Assembly: GCF_014168535.1 (NCBI RefSeq)
Contig: NZ_CP060007.1
Location: 1,364,001-1,428,000, forward strand
DNA: 64,000 nucleotides
Origin: Lacibacter sediminis
GTDB taxonomy: Bacteria; Bacteroidota; Bacteroidia; Chitinophagales; Chitinophagaceae
Direction: 5' to 3'
Part shown: positions 27,676-35,601 of the stretch, one piece after another
How positions within the stretch are numbered: position 1 is the first letter of the stretch
Layout: each line of letters opens with the position of its first letter
Translations under genes and position numbers: made by a program
The notes under the pieces: generated by a model
Told to the model about the DNA's origin: nothing
Seen by the model: only the letters and a program-made list of their open reading frames with translations
The model's database searches: none

Positions 27676-27681
27676 TAGGGT
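27661..27681 (+). promoter_or_regulatory. Sulfur-regulon operator, site 3 (TonB receptor)
   Basis: ACCCTAC-N7-GTAGGGT, a perfect seven-base inverted repeat; the N7 spacer is the first seven bases of the -7 box. Same layout as sites at 18801 and 21097. Confidence 0.7.
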
Positions 27682-27713
27682 AAATGAAACAAATCAATCA
27701 TCTCCACATTCAT

Positions 27714-27764
27714 ATGATCATGCGATTCGCATCTGCTACACGATGTTGTATGTGTACCTGTTGA
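27714..27764 (+). CDS. Cysteine-rich leader peptide (16 residues) of the TonB-receptor operon
   Basis: ATG at 27714 and TGA at 27762-27764 encode MIMRFASATRCCMCTC: four Cys in the last six residues, just before the stop. It begins about 30 bases after the predicted transcription start and ends 76 bases before the receptor ATG. ATGATCA at its start (27714-27720) can pair with TGATCAT across its stop (27762-27768). A GC hairpin follows at 27798. The arrangement mirrors the leader at 14032, which makes a chance ORF unlikely. The likely role is cysteine-responsive attenuation; this is inference. Confidence 0.65.
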   Translation: MIMRFASATRCCMCTC

Positions 27765-27797
27765 TCATTTGCTCCTCCATATAACTATTCATTCTTT

Positions 27798-27812
27798 TCG
27801 CCATACAGGCGA
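27798..27812 (+). promoter_or_regulatory. Hairpin downstream of the second Cys leader
   Basis: TCGCC-ATACA-GGCGA followed by TATAACTCTTT. It resembles the GCC/GGC hairpin after the first leader (followed there by TATCTTTT), suggesting a common weak attenuator. Confidence 0.45.
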
Positions 27813-27840
27813 TATAACTCTTTATTTCTAAAAACTAATC

Positions 27841-30426
27841 ATGATGGGAAAGCGTTTTCTTTTTGTTTTATTGCTAACTGCACTGACGCAGGTTTCATTT
27901 GGTCAAACTGCATTAAAAGGAATTATAAAAGATGGTAAAGGACAGCCGGTGGAGGCTGCCAGTATTAAAGTAAAAGGAACAGTGATCAATGCTGTTGCTG
28001 ATGGCAAAGGACAGTTTAGTATTCCTGCGCCAAAAGAATTGCCTTTTACGTTGCTTATTTCCTCAGCCGGGTATTACCCAAGCGAAGTTGAGATCACAGA
28101 GCTAAAGGAAGCTGAATTAAATATTGTTTTAATTGACAACAATCAATTGTCGGAGGTAGTGATTACTTCACGCCGTCGTATTGAGACAGCACAGAATGTT
28201 CCGATTGCTATTTCTGTAGTAGGTGGTGCACAAATTGAAAATGCAGGTGCATTTAACGTTAACCGCTTGAAAGAACTCATACCAAGTGTGCAGCTTTACA
28301 CATCCAATCCACGTAACACTGGTATCAATATCCGTGGTCTTGGATCACCATTTGGTCTTACCAATGATGGTCTTGATCCTGGTGTTGGTTTTTATGTTGA
28401 CGGTGTATATTTTGCAAGACCTGCAGCAGCAACACTTGATTTTATTGACATCGAGCAGATCGAAGTATTGCGTGGTCCACAGGGAACATTATTTGGAAAA
28501 AACACCACTTCCGGTGCATTCAACATCACAACACGTAAACCAAGTTTTAATCCCGGTGCAAATTTTGAAGTGAGCTATGGTAACTATGGTTATATACAAG
28601 CTAAAAGTTCTATTACAGGTGCATTAAGTAAAAAAATTGCAGGACGTCTTTCTTTCTCCGGTACGCAACGTAATGGATTAATTGAAAATGTACGCACAGG
28701 AAAGTACACGAACGATATTAATAACCTCGGTTTGCGTGGTCAATTATTATTCAAACCTTCAGTCAACACTTCCATCACAGTTGCGGGTGATTTATCCCGT
28801 CAGCGTCCTGATGGTTATGCGCAAGTAGTAGCAGGTGTGGTACAAACAAAGCGTGCAGCTTACCGTCAGTTCAATGCAATCATTGCTGATCTTAATTATA
28901 CACTGCCAAGCACGAATGCGTTCGATCGTAAAATCGATCATGATGTTCCCTGGAATTCAGGTAACGATTTAGGCGGTGCATCATTGAATATTGAACAGAA
29001 ATTAGGCCCCGGTACGCTTACTGCAACTACTGCATGGCGTTACTGGAATTGGGATCCCTCCAATGACAGAGACTTTACAGGTTTGCAGGCATTGGCGAAA
29101 TCTCAAAACCCGGCCAAGCATCAAAACTGGTCGCAGGAAATTCGTTATGCAGGTCAGTTATCTTCACGCTTGAGTGGTGTTGTTGGTTTGTTTTATATTG
29201 ATCAGGAAGTGAAGATCAATGGTACAGAAGAATCAGGAAAAGATCAATGGCGTTTTTCACAAAGCTCAACAAGTAATCTCTGGCAAACTCCCGGACTTTT
29301 TGAAGGTTTTGGAATTTATACAAAGGCTTCTATCAAATCGAAAAGTGCAGCAGCGTTCGCCAATATTGATTGGGAAGTTGCAGAAGGTTTTCACATTTTG
29401 CCGGGTTTACGTTATAACTACGATAAGAAAGATGTTGTTTACAATCGTGTAGCAGCAGGTGGACTTGATACTGCGAGCTATAATGGTACAACTGCTCAAA
29501 AAACAACCTTACAAGGATTTAAGAACGGCGTTTATACAAGTCAATCGTATGTTGCGAATGCCGATGAGAATAATCTCACCTATCAGCTTACATTATCTTA
29601 CAGAGCGAATAAATATATCAATGCGTTTGCAACTTATTCAACGAGCTTTAAACCTGTTGGTGTTAACGTTGCTGGTTTACCAACGGTTAATGGTCAGGCA
29701 GCAACTGATCTGGCAGTAATAAAGCCAGAGGATGTAAGACATTATGAAGTGGGTGTGAAGACAAATCCAACTGACAATTTTATTTTCAATCTGATATACC
29801 ATAACACCAACATTAAAAACTATCAAACGAATGTTCAATCGGCTGAGTTAGGTGTTAACCGTGGCTATATTGCCAATGCAGAAGAAGTAAATGTAAAAGG
29901 TGTTGAGGTTGATGCGAATTATAAAGTCAATAACCATTTCTTATTCTATGGAGCGTTGGCTTATACAGATGCAAAGTATGTGAAGTTTACAAATGCACCG
30001 CTTCCATTGGAAGAAACAGGGTTGACAGAAAATGGCGTGCAGAAAGCATTCAAAGATATTTCCGGCGGCGTGCTTCCCGGTATTTCAAAGTGGTCGGGAT
30101 CATTAGGTGGTGAGTTTAGTACTGCATCAGCTTTCTTAAATAAACCGGCAAAATTCTTTATTGCATTGGAAAGCTTTTATCGCTCATCGTTTTCTTCAAG
30201 CCCGTCTCCATCGGCTTATTTGAATATTGATGGTTATACGCTGGTGAATGGAAGAGTAGGCTTTCGTGCAACGAATACCGGTTTTTCAGCTTTTATCTGG
30301 GGTAGAAATATTTTCAATAAAAACTATTACGAACAACTCTTGCCTGCAGGTGGTAATGCAGGACATTATGCAGGTGTTTTGGGAGATCAGGCTACATATG
30401 GTGTAACATTACGTTACTCACTTTAA
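27841..30426 (+). CDS. TonB-dependent outer-membrane receptor of the sulfur regulon
   Basis: An 861-residue receptor with a signal peptide (ending VSFGQ), a carboxypeptidase-regulatory-like beta domain (about 22-105), a plug (about 115-245) and a 22-strand-type barrel ending TLRYSL. Plug motifs include NIRGLG, YVDGVYFARP and EVLRGPQGTLFGKNTTSGAFNI. The plug pattern is of the siderophore/vitamin receptor type, not SusC. Operator site 3 and a Cys-rich leader lie upstream, so it is probably made when cysteine is short and takes up a sulfur-containing compound. The substrate is unknown; siderophore or cobalamin uptake are alternatives. Confidence 0.9.
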   Translation: MMGKRFLFVLLLTALTQVSFGQTALKGIIKDGKGQPVEAASIKVKGTVINAVADGKGQFSIPAPKELPFTLLISSAGYYPSEVEITELKEAELNIVLIDNNQLSEVVITSRRRIETAQNVPIAISVVGGAQIENAGAFNVNRLKELIPSVQLYTSNPRNTGINIRGLGSPFGLTNDGLDPGVGFYVDGVYFARPAAATLDFIDIEQIEVLRGPQGTLFGKNTTSGAFNITTRKPSFNPGANFEVSYGNYGYIQAKSSITGALSKKIAGRLSFSGTQRNGLIENVRTGKYTNDINNLGLRGQLLFKPSVNTSITVAGDLSRQRPDGYAQVVAGVVQTKRAAYRQFNAIIADLNYTLPSTNAFDRKIDHDVPWNSGNDLGGASLNIEQKLGPGTLTATTAWRYWNWDPSNDRDFTGLQALAKSQNPAKHQNWSQEIRYAGQLSSRLSGVVGLFYIDQEVKINGTEESGKDQWRFSQSSTSNLWQTPGLFEGFGIYTKASIKSKSAAAFANIDWEVAEGFHILPGLRYNYDKKDVVYNRVAAGGLDTASYNGTTAQKTTLQGFKNGVYTSQSYVANADENNLTYQLTLSYRANKYINAFATYSTSFKPVGVNVAGLPTVNGQAATDLAVIKPEDVRHYEVGVKTNPTDNFIFNLIYHNTNIKNYQTNVQSAELGVNRGYIANAEEVNVKGVEVDANYKVNNHFLFYGALAYTDAKYVKFTNAPLPLEETGLTENGVQKAFKDISGGVLPGISKWSGSLGGEFSTASAFLNKPAKFFIALESFYRSSFSSSPSPSAYLNIDGYTLVNGRVGFRATNTGFSAFIWGRNIFNKNYYEQLLPAGGNAGHYAGVLGDQATYGVTLRYSL

Positions 30427-30441
30427 TAAAACCAAAAGCAA

Positions 30442-31197
30442 ATGAAAAGAAAATACTTTCCATTACTGCTGATGTTGTTGAGTTCACACTCAATTATGGC
30501 TCAATCAAAAACTACAACTGATGTGAGGCAGATATGGACAGGTTATTTTAATCAAACACGTTTAACTGATAAATGGGGTTTGTGGGCTGATGTACATCTG
30601 CGTACAAAGGACAACTATTTTAATAATTTGTCACAAGGCATTGTTCGTTTGGGTTTAACCTATTATTTAAACGATGATGCAAAGCTGACAGCAGGGTACG
30701 CTTATATCAATCATTTTCCAGCTGAAAATCATAAGAACATTTCTCAGCCTGAACACAGGCCTTGGCAACAGATTCAATGGCATACAAAATATCCGAAATT
30801 AAAATTGATGCAGTGGTTCCGGTTAGAAGAACGTTACCGCAGGAAAATTAAGAATAATGATGAGCTGGCAGACGGGTATAATTTCAACTTCAGACTTCGA
30901 TATAATATTCTGTCCCAATTCCCGCTCAGTAAAAAACGGTTTCAACCAAATACCTTTTCATTTGTGTTAAGCAATGAAGTGTTTGTAAATTTTGGAAAGC
31001 AGATTGTATATAATGTGTATGATCAAAATAGGTTTTTTGCAGGCTTTCATTATCATGTAAACAAACACGATAACCTTCAGTTTGGCTACATGAATATATA
31101 TCAGCAACTGGCAGCAGGCAATCAATACAGAAGTACGCATGCAGCACGGGTCTTTTATTTCCACAATCTTGATTTAAGAAAAAGCACACAACACTGA
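30442..31197 (+). CDS. DUF2490-like secreted/outer-membrane protein, second copy
   Basis: A 251-residue protein with a signal peptide ending SIMAQ. The strands TYYLNDDAKLTAGYAYI, KLMQWFRLEERYRRK and FNFRLRYNI match the DUF2490 pattern and resemble the protein at 25464 (shared WxRLEER element, similar length). It starts 15 bases after the TonB receptor and is surely co-transcribed with it. A barrel accessory to the receptor's transport step is a reasonable guess, not shown by sequence. Confidence 0.78.
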   Translation: MKRKYFPLLLMLLSSHSIMAQSKTTTDVRQIWTGYFNQTRLTDKWGLWADVHLRTKDNYFNNLSQGIVRLGLTYYLNDDAKLTAGYAYINHFPAENHKNISQPEHRPWQQIQWHTKYPKLKLMQWFRLEERYRRKIKNNDELADGYNFNFRLRYNILSQFPLSKKRFQPNTFSFVLSNEVFVNFGKQIVYNVYDQNRFFAGFHYHVNKHDNLQFGYMNIYQQLAAGNQYRSTHAARVFYFHNLDLRKSTQH

Positions 31198-31322
31198 TAT
31201 TTTTGAATGCTTCCATTCGTTCGTAAGAAAATGGTAAAACCGTTGCGTAGAATGCGATCTTTCTGATGTCTCAAAAAGGTTTCCCCGTAACTTCGCAGCT
31301 CATTCAGACGAACAATAAAGAT

Positions 31323-32498
31323 ATGAGTAAGTATCATCCACAAACGGACGCCATCCGGTTACAAATGAACCGTACCAACGAGAAGGAACACAGCACGCCT
31401 TTGTTTTTAACCAGCAGTTTTGTGTACGATAGTGCAGAGGATATGGCGGCTGCTTTTTCAAATGACAGCCTTGATGTAAATATCTATTCCCGTTTTTCAA
31501 ATCCAACGGTTGACGAATTTATTGATAAGATAGCGGCGCTTGAAGGTGCGGAAGCTGGTATTGCAACAGGCACCGGTATGGCTGCAGTGTTTTCAACCTT
31601 CATGACATTCTTAAGTAAAGGTGATCATATCATTTCTGCATCCGCTGTGTTTGGTTCAACACATACGATCCTTACAAAGTATTTACCGAAATGGGGTTTT
31701 GAATCGAGTTACTTTGATATGAATGCACCGGAAACAATTGAAGCGTTGATCAAACCCAACACAAAGTTGTTGTATGTTGAAACGCCATCAAATCCCGGGC
31801 TTGATATTATCGATCTTGAATATGTAGCAGCAATTTGTAAAAAGCATAATATACTTTTCATTGTAGATAACTGCTTTGCAACACCAGCAGTTCAGCAACC
31901 TCTTAAGTTTGGTGCTGATCTTGTATTGCATTCGGCGACGAAATTTATTGATGGACAAGGAAGAGTGTTAGGCGGGGTAGTGGTTGGACGTAAAGAGCTG
32001 GTGCATGAAATGTATTTATTTGTACGTAATACTGGTCCTTCTCTCAGTCCATTTAATGCATGGGTGTTAACAAAGAGCCTGGAAACACTTTATATCCGTA
32101 TGGATAAACATGCAGACAATGCATTAAAGCTTGCTCAACGCCTGGAAGGAAATCCAAAACTAAATTCCGTGAAGTATCCATTTCTTCCATCGCATCCACA
32201 ATACGACATTGCAAAGAAGCAAATGAGCAATGGTGGTGGTATTGTTACGTTTGAATTGAAGGGTGGTATTGAAAGTGGTCGTAAGTTTTTGAATGCATTG
32301 GAAATGTTATCGATGACGAATAATCTTGGTGACAGCAGAAGCATTGCTTCTCATCCTGCATCAACCACGCATTCTAAATTATCAGTTGACGAAAAGAAGG
32401 CAGTTGGTATAACAGACGGTTTGGTGCGCATTTCAGTTGGCCTTGAATATATTGATGATATCATTGCAGATATTGAACAGGCATTGGAAAAATGCTGA
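31323..32498 (+). CDS. metZ: O-succinylhomoserine sulfhydrylase-like PLP enzyme
   Basis: A 391-residue trans-sulfuration-family enzyme. I chose ATG 31323 because a TAACTTCG -7-like box lies at 31288-31295, downstream of the in-frame ATG at 31266. The PLP lysine is in HSATKF, followed by IDGQGRVLGGVVVG, which is typical of MetZ rather than cystathionine lyase. YVETPSNPGLDIID and the VGLEYIDD end also fit. Role: homocysteine from an activated homoserine and sulfide, or a gamma-synthase/lyase reaction; sequence alone does not settle it. It closes the sulfur island and is followed by a long hairpin. Confidence 0.85.
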   Translation: MSKYHPQTDAIRLQMNRTNEKEHSTPLFLTSSFVYDSAEDMAAAFSNDSLDVNIYSRFSNPTVDEFIDKIAALEGAEAGIATGTGMAAVFSTFMTFLSKGDHIISASAVFGSTHTILTKYLPKWGFESSYFDMNAPETIEALIKPNTKLLYVETPSNPGLDIIDLEYVAAICKKHNILFIVDNCFATPAVQQPLKFGADLVLHSATKFIDGQGRVLGGVVVGRKELVHEMYLFVRNTGPSLSPFNAWVLTKSLETLYIRMDKHADNALKLAQRLEGNPKLNSVKYPFLPSHPQYDIAKKQMSNGGGIVTFELKGGIESGRKFLNALEMLSMTNNLGDSRSIASHPASTTHSKLSVDEKKAVGITDGLVRISVGLEYIDDIIADIEQALEKC

Positions 32499-32510
32499 TG
32501 AAATAAATTC

Positions 32511-32549
32511 AAACGAAGAGAGCCACGCAATGCGTGGCTCTCTTCGTTT
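32511..32549 (+). terminator. Long perfect hairpin after metZ
   Basis: An uninterrupted 18-pair stem with a three-base loop (AAT at 32529-32531); arms start AAACGAAGAG and end CTTCGTTT. The outer A and T runs let it work as a terminator on either strand, separating metZ from the convergent genes. Confidence 0.8.
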
Positions 32550-32580
32550 ATGGATGCTTAAAGTAATTGGATATAACTTA

Positions 32581-32612
32581 AAATAAAAAGCCCCGCCACC
32601 TAAAGGACGGGA
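32581..32612 (-). terminator. Intrinsic terminator of the 32644 gene (minus strand)
   Basis: On the minus strand TCCCGTCC pairs with GGCGGGG (two G-T pairs) and is followed by CTTTTTATTT. Confidence 0.65.
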
Positions 32613-32643
32613 CCGTTATTACCTGATAAAACCAAAACACTCT

Positions 32644-33132
32644 TTAGCGTGTGGGCATTGTTTCGTTACTGCCTTTTACTTTCTTCAGTAACAGAATATA
32701 ACCGCAGCACTCTTTATTCTTTTTATTTACCTGCACCGGTTTGATCATGTGCCATTCACTGATCTTTGGCATATAACCATAGCTGATGATATTGCCATCC
32801 AGTTCAGGTTTTAATTTTTTGTAGAAGACTTGTTTCTCGTCGTAATCGTACATACGCACTTCCTGGATCTTGCTGCTGGGGTCGCCAATAAAAACAATAT
32901 GATACCAGGCACCTTGTGTCATGGGAACAATTACCGGCATTTCAAATTCACTTTCCATGGTCATGCTGGCTTCTTTCAAAACCATAAACCCACTCTGTTC
33001 AAATGATTTCTTTAAACTATCGACTTGTAAACTGATTGATTGATTGCTGCAACTCCGTTGACGGATAACATCCTGTGCGGAAGCGAATGTGCACAGTAGC
33101 GCAAATATGCAGATGAAAAAATAGTTTTTCAT
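32644..33132 (-). CDS. Secreted hypothetical protein
   Basis: A 162-residue protein from ATG at 33132, which opens the signal peptide MKNYFFICIFALLCTFASAQ; a longer frame from 33234 would bury it. The mature part has a Cys near its start (RQRSCSNQ) and a CC pair near its end (KNKECCGYI), perhaps forming a disulfide. Its middle has a MYDYDEKQVFYKKL strand. The family is not recognised. It is probably periplasmic. It has its own terminator and no close neighbour on the same strand. Confidence 0.65.
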   Translation of the reverse strand: MKNYFFICIFALLCTFASAQDVIRQRSCSNQSISLQVDSLKKSFEQSGFMVLKEASMTMESEFEMPVIVPMTQGAWYHIVFIGDPSSKIQEVRMYDYDEKQVFYKKLKPELDGNIISYGYMPKISEWHMIKPVQVNKKNKECCGYILLLKKVKGSNETMPTR

Positions 33133-33322
33133 ACTAGTACGGATTATTAGGGTTTTAATGCTGTTTTTCAGCAGGATTTGGTACGATTTACAGTACAAGA
33201 TACTGCATATAATATGATATTGTAGCCTTTTCAATGCTATGTTTTACTACTACGTAGTTCCCCTTATGTTGATTTATGATTTTTACCTGCTGAATATACC
33301 AATAATTGTGCCCCGATAAACC

Positions 33323-34084
33323 TTACGACCCCTTGTAGGTATAAAAAGAATTGGCCTGGGCGGTGCAGGTCAGAACAAGATCGTTGATACACACATGTGC
33401 CGGCAGGGTAGCTGCATAAAAAATTACATCAGCTACATCTTTTGCCGAGAGGGGAGTATAGCCTGCGTACACCGCAGCAGCCTTGTCTTCATCGCCCTTA
33501 AAACGAACCATCGAGAACTCAGTTTCTGCTGCTCCCGGGTGAATAGCAGTTACTTTGATCTTATGCTGCAGCAGATCGATCCGCATGCCTTTACTGATAC
33601 TGTCGACCGCTGCTTTGCTGGCGCAATACACATTGCCGTTTTCATACGCTTCTTTACCTGCTGTTGAGCCAAGATTGATCACATGACCTCCATTTCGTTT
33701 GATCATGTACGGTAGTACCGCACGGCTCACATACAACAGCCCTTTCAGATTTGTGTCGATCATGATCTCCCAATCTTCCATATCGGCTACATCAAAATGA
33801 TCCCGACCCAAGGCAAGCCCTGCATTGTTCACTAATACATCAATGCCTTGCCACTCTTCCGGCAAGCTGTTGATGGCAACAAACACTTCATCTTTCTGCT
33901 GCACATCAAATGGCAACAGGAAAATATTTACCCCATATTGTTCTTCTAACTGTGTTTTGATTTCCTGCAAGCGATCGAGCCTGCGACCATTTAAAATGAT
34001 ATTCCAGTTGTTGGCTGCAAATACTTCTGCACAGGCTTTTCCAAAACCTGAAGTGGCACCGGTAATAAAAACAAGCTTACTCAT
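33323..34084 (-). CDS. Short-chain dehydrogenase/reductase, YdfG-like
   Basis: A 253-residue NAD(P)-dependent oxidoreductase; the ATG at 34084 puts the cofactor motif TGATSGFG at 8-15, as usual. NNAG is at about 86-89; the catalytic Ser140, Tyr153 and Lys157 (YCASK) are all present. HPGAAETEFSMVRFKGDEDKA is typical of the 3-hydroxy-acid / serine dehydrogenase group (YdfG). The substrate is uncertain. The convergent layout and about 52 bases to the upstream gene suggest possible co-transcription with the Gfo/Idh oxidoreductase. Confidence 0.88.
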   Translation of the reverse strand: MSKLVFITGATSGFGKACAEVFAANNWNIILNGRRLDRLQEIKTQLEEQYGVNIFLLPFDVQQKDEVFVAINSLPEEWQGIDVLVNNAGLALGRDHFDVADMEDWEIMIDTNLKGLLYVSRAVLPYMIKRNGGHVINLGSTAGKEAYENGNVYCASKAAVDSISKGMRIDLLQHKIKVTAIHPGAAETEFSMVRFKGDEDKAAAVYAGYTPLSAKDVADVIFYAATLPAHVCINDLVLTCTAQANSFYTYKGS

Positions 34085-34136
34085 GCCGTGAATGTACAGA
34101 GAAACTGAATTGAGCGAACGGAGTGCGATTGATTTT

Positions 34137-35513
34137 TTAAAGCTTAATATCTTCGATCGTACGGTTCTGCCGACTGCGTTCGGCACCAAAAGCCATGAGA
34201 TGACTTTCAACCGATACTTCAATGGAGGAACTTAACAAATCTTTATTCTGTTGATACACGGCCTGCACCCAATCTTTCACCAGGCGATGATCGCCACCGC
34301 CATGTGCATCAGTCTTCAGGCTCCAGGAGGTTTGCTTACGGGTTTTAAAATCAGTGAGTACAAAACTTTCCATATCGCCGATGATGTCACCCTTCGATCC
34401 CATGATGCGTGTCTTTCTTCCTTCATACGATACATGTGCTTCCATCGAAAAAGCAGCAGTGGTGCCGTTTTCAAACAACATATTTACAGTAAGATGATCG
34501 GGCTGATCATTATCCATTCGGTACACGCATCGACCATAGTCACTTGTTTTTAATTGCTCCAGAATAAACGAGCCCTGTTCATCCTCGTCCTCGGGCAAAT
34601 CAAATACATATGTGCGCTTCCGATCACGGTAATAAATTTGTAATGCAGAGTATGCACAACTGTCTTCCACTTTACAACCATCCGTACAACGTTCGGTACT
34701 TCCTTCAGGTGCATTGGCATTTTTAAACCAGCGAAGATTACCAAAGCAATGCACATCATGCACAGGACTATTCACTAACCAACGAATAATATCTGTATCG
34801 TGTGATGATTTAGCAAGAATGATGGGAGCAGCCATTTTGCTGTTGCGCCATTTACCACGCACATACGAGTGACTCATATGCACATGCTCAATAGGTTCCA
34901 TGTGTTGAACGCTGATGATCTCGCCAATCAATCCTGCATCGATCACTTCTTTTAATTCACGGAAATAAGGTGAGTAACGCAACACATGGCAAACACCCAC
35001 AATGCGACCCGTCTCTTTTGCTCTTTTCAGGATCAATCTGCATTCTTCTTCACTAGGAGCAATTGGTTTTTCGAGCAATATATCATAACCTGCATCTAAT
35101 GCTGCAAGACAAGGCGCTGTATGCAACTGATCAGGTGTGGCAATGATCACTGCATCTGCAAACTTCTCTTTAATGAAAACATCTTTCCAGTCTTTATAAC
35201 AATGCTCGGGTATTATTTTATGTTTGCGTGCAGTACGTTTTCTACGTTCAGCATTATTGTCTGCAACGGCAACAATTTGTAATTCATCCGGATTTTCAGA
35301 AGCATAGTCGGCATAGATGGTACCACGATGACCGGCGCCAATAAGAATGGCCGTTACAGGCTTTTCAATTTTCTTGTGCTGCGGATTATAAAATACATCA
35401 TCGTGCAAACCGAGCAAACCTGCTACCTCTTTCCAACCAAGTGTGGCAATGTTGGTAAGCGATTCAACATGACGTAGAAATTTGCGTGAAGCAATAAACT
35501 GGCGTAACGACAT
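34137..35513 (-). CDS. Gfo/Idh/MocA-family oxidoreductase with N-terminal extension
   Basis: A 458-residue protein. The Rossmann motif GAGHRG is at about 59-64, later than usual, because some 53 residues (MSLRQFIASRKFLRHVESL...) precede the fold. The family lysine lies in LLEKPIAPS. SSHDTDIIRW and several Cys (RCTDGCKVEDSCAY) are in the C-terminal half. Members oxidise or reduce sugars and inositols with NAD(P). No signal peptide is seen, in contrast to the second Gfo/Idh protein at 37032. The Cys cluster may bind a metal; this is speculation. The extension has no recognisable motif. Confidence 0.85.
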   Translation of the reverse strand: MSLRQFIASRKFLRHVESLTNIATLGWKEVAGLLGLHDDVFYNPQHKKIEKPVTAILIGAGHRGTIYADYASENPDELQIVAVADNNAERRKRTARKHKIIPEHCYKDWKDVFIKEKFADAVIIATPDQLHTAPCLAALDAGYDILLEKPIAPSEEECRLILKRAKETGRIVGVCHVLRYSPYFRELKEVIDAGLIGEIISVQHMEPIEHVHMSHSYVRGKWRNSKMAAPIILAKSSHDTDIIRWLVNSPVHDVHCFGNLRWFKNANAPEGSTERCTDGCKVEDSCAYSALQIYYRDRKRTYVFDLPEDEDEQGSFILEQLKTSDYGRCVYRMDNDQPDHLTVNMLFENGTTAAFSMEAHVSYEGRKTRIMGSKGDIIGDMESFVLTDFKTRKQTSWSLKTDAHGGGDHRLVKDWVQAVYQQNKDLLSSSIEVSVESHLMAFGAERSRQNRTIEDIKL

Positions 35514-35601
35514 AGTTTAACAATTCTTCTTTAATGATTTATTCCTTTCTCACAACAACAGTTCATCTATTACGGCAGGCTAAAGTTAGAACAAGAATTT
35601 T

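Noticed and set aside
31266..31322. Longer start for the metZ-like gene
   Set aside because: It lies upstream of a TAACTTCG -7-like box and adds residues not seen at the family's usual N-terminus.
33235..33262. CTACGTAG-containing palindrome near 33245 as a fourth sulfur operator
   Set aside because: The arms are too close together to match ACYCTAC-N7-GTAGRRT and the nearby gene has no sulfur link.
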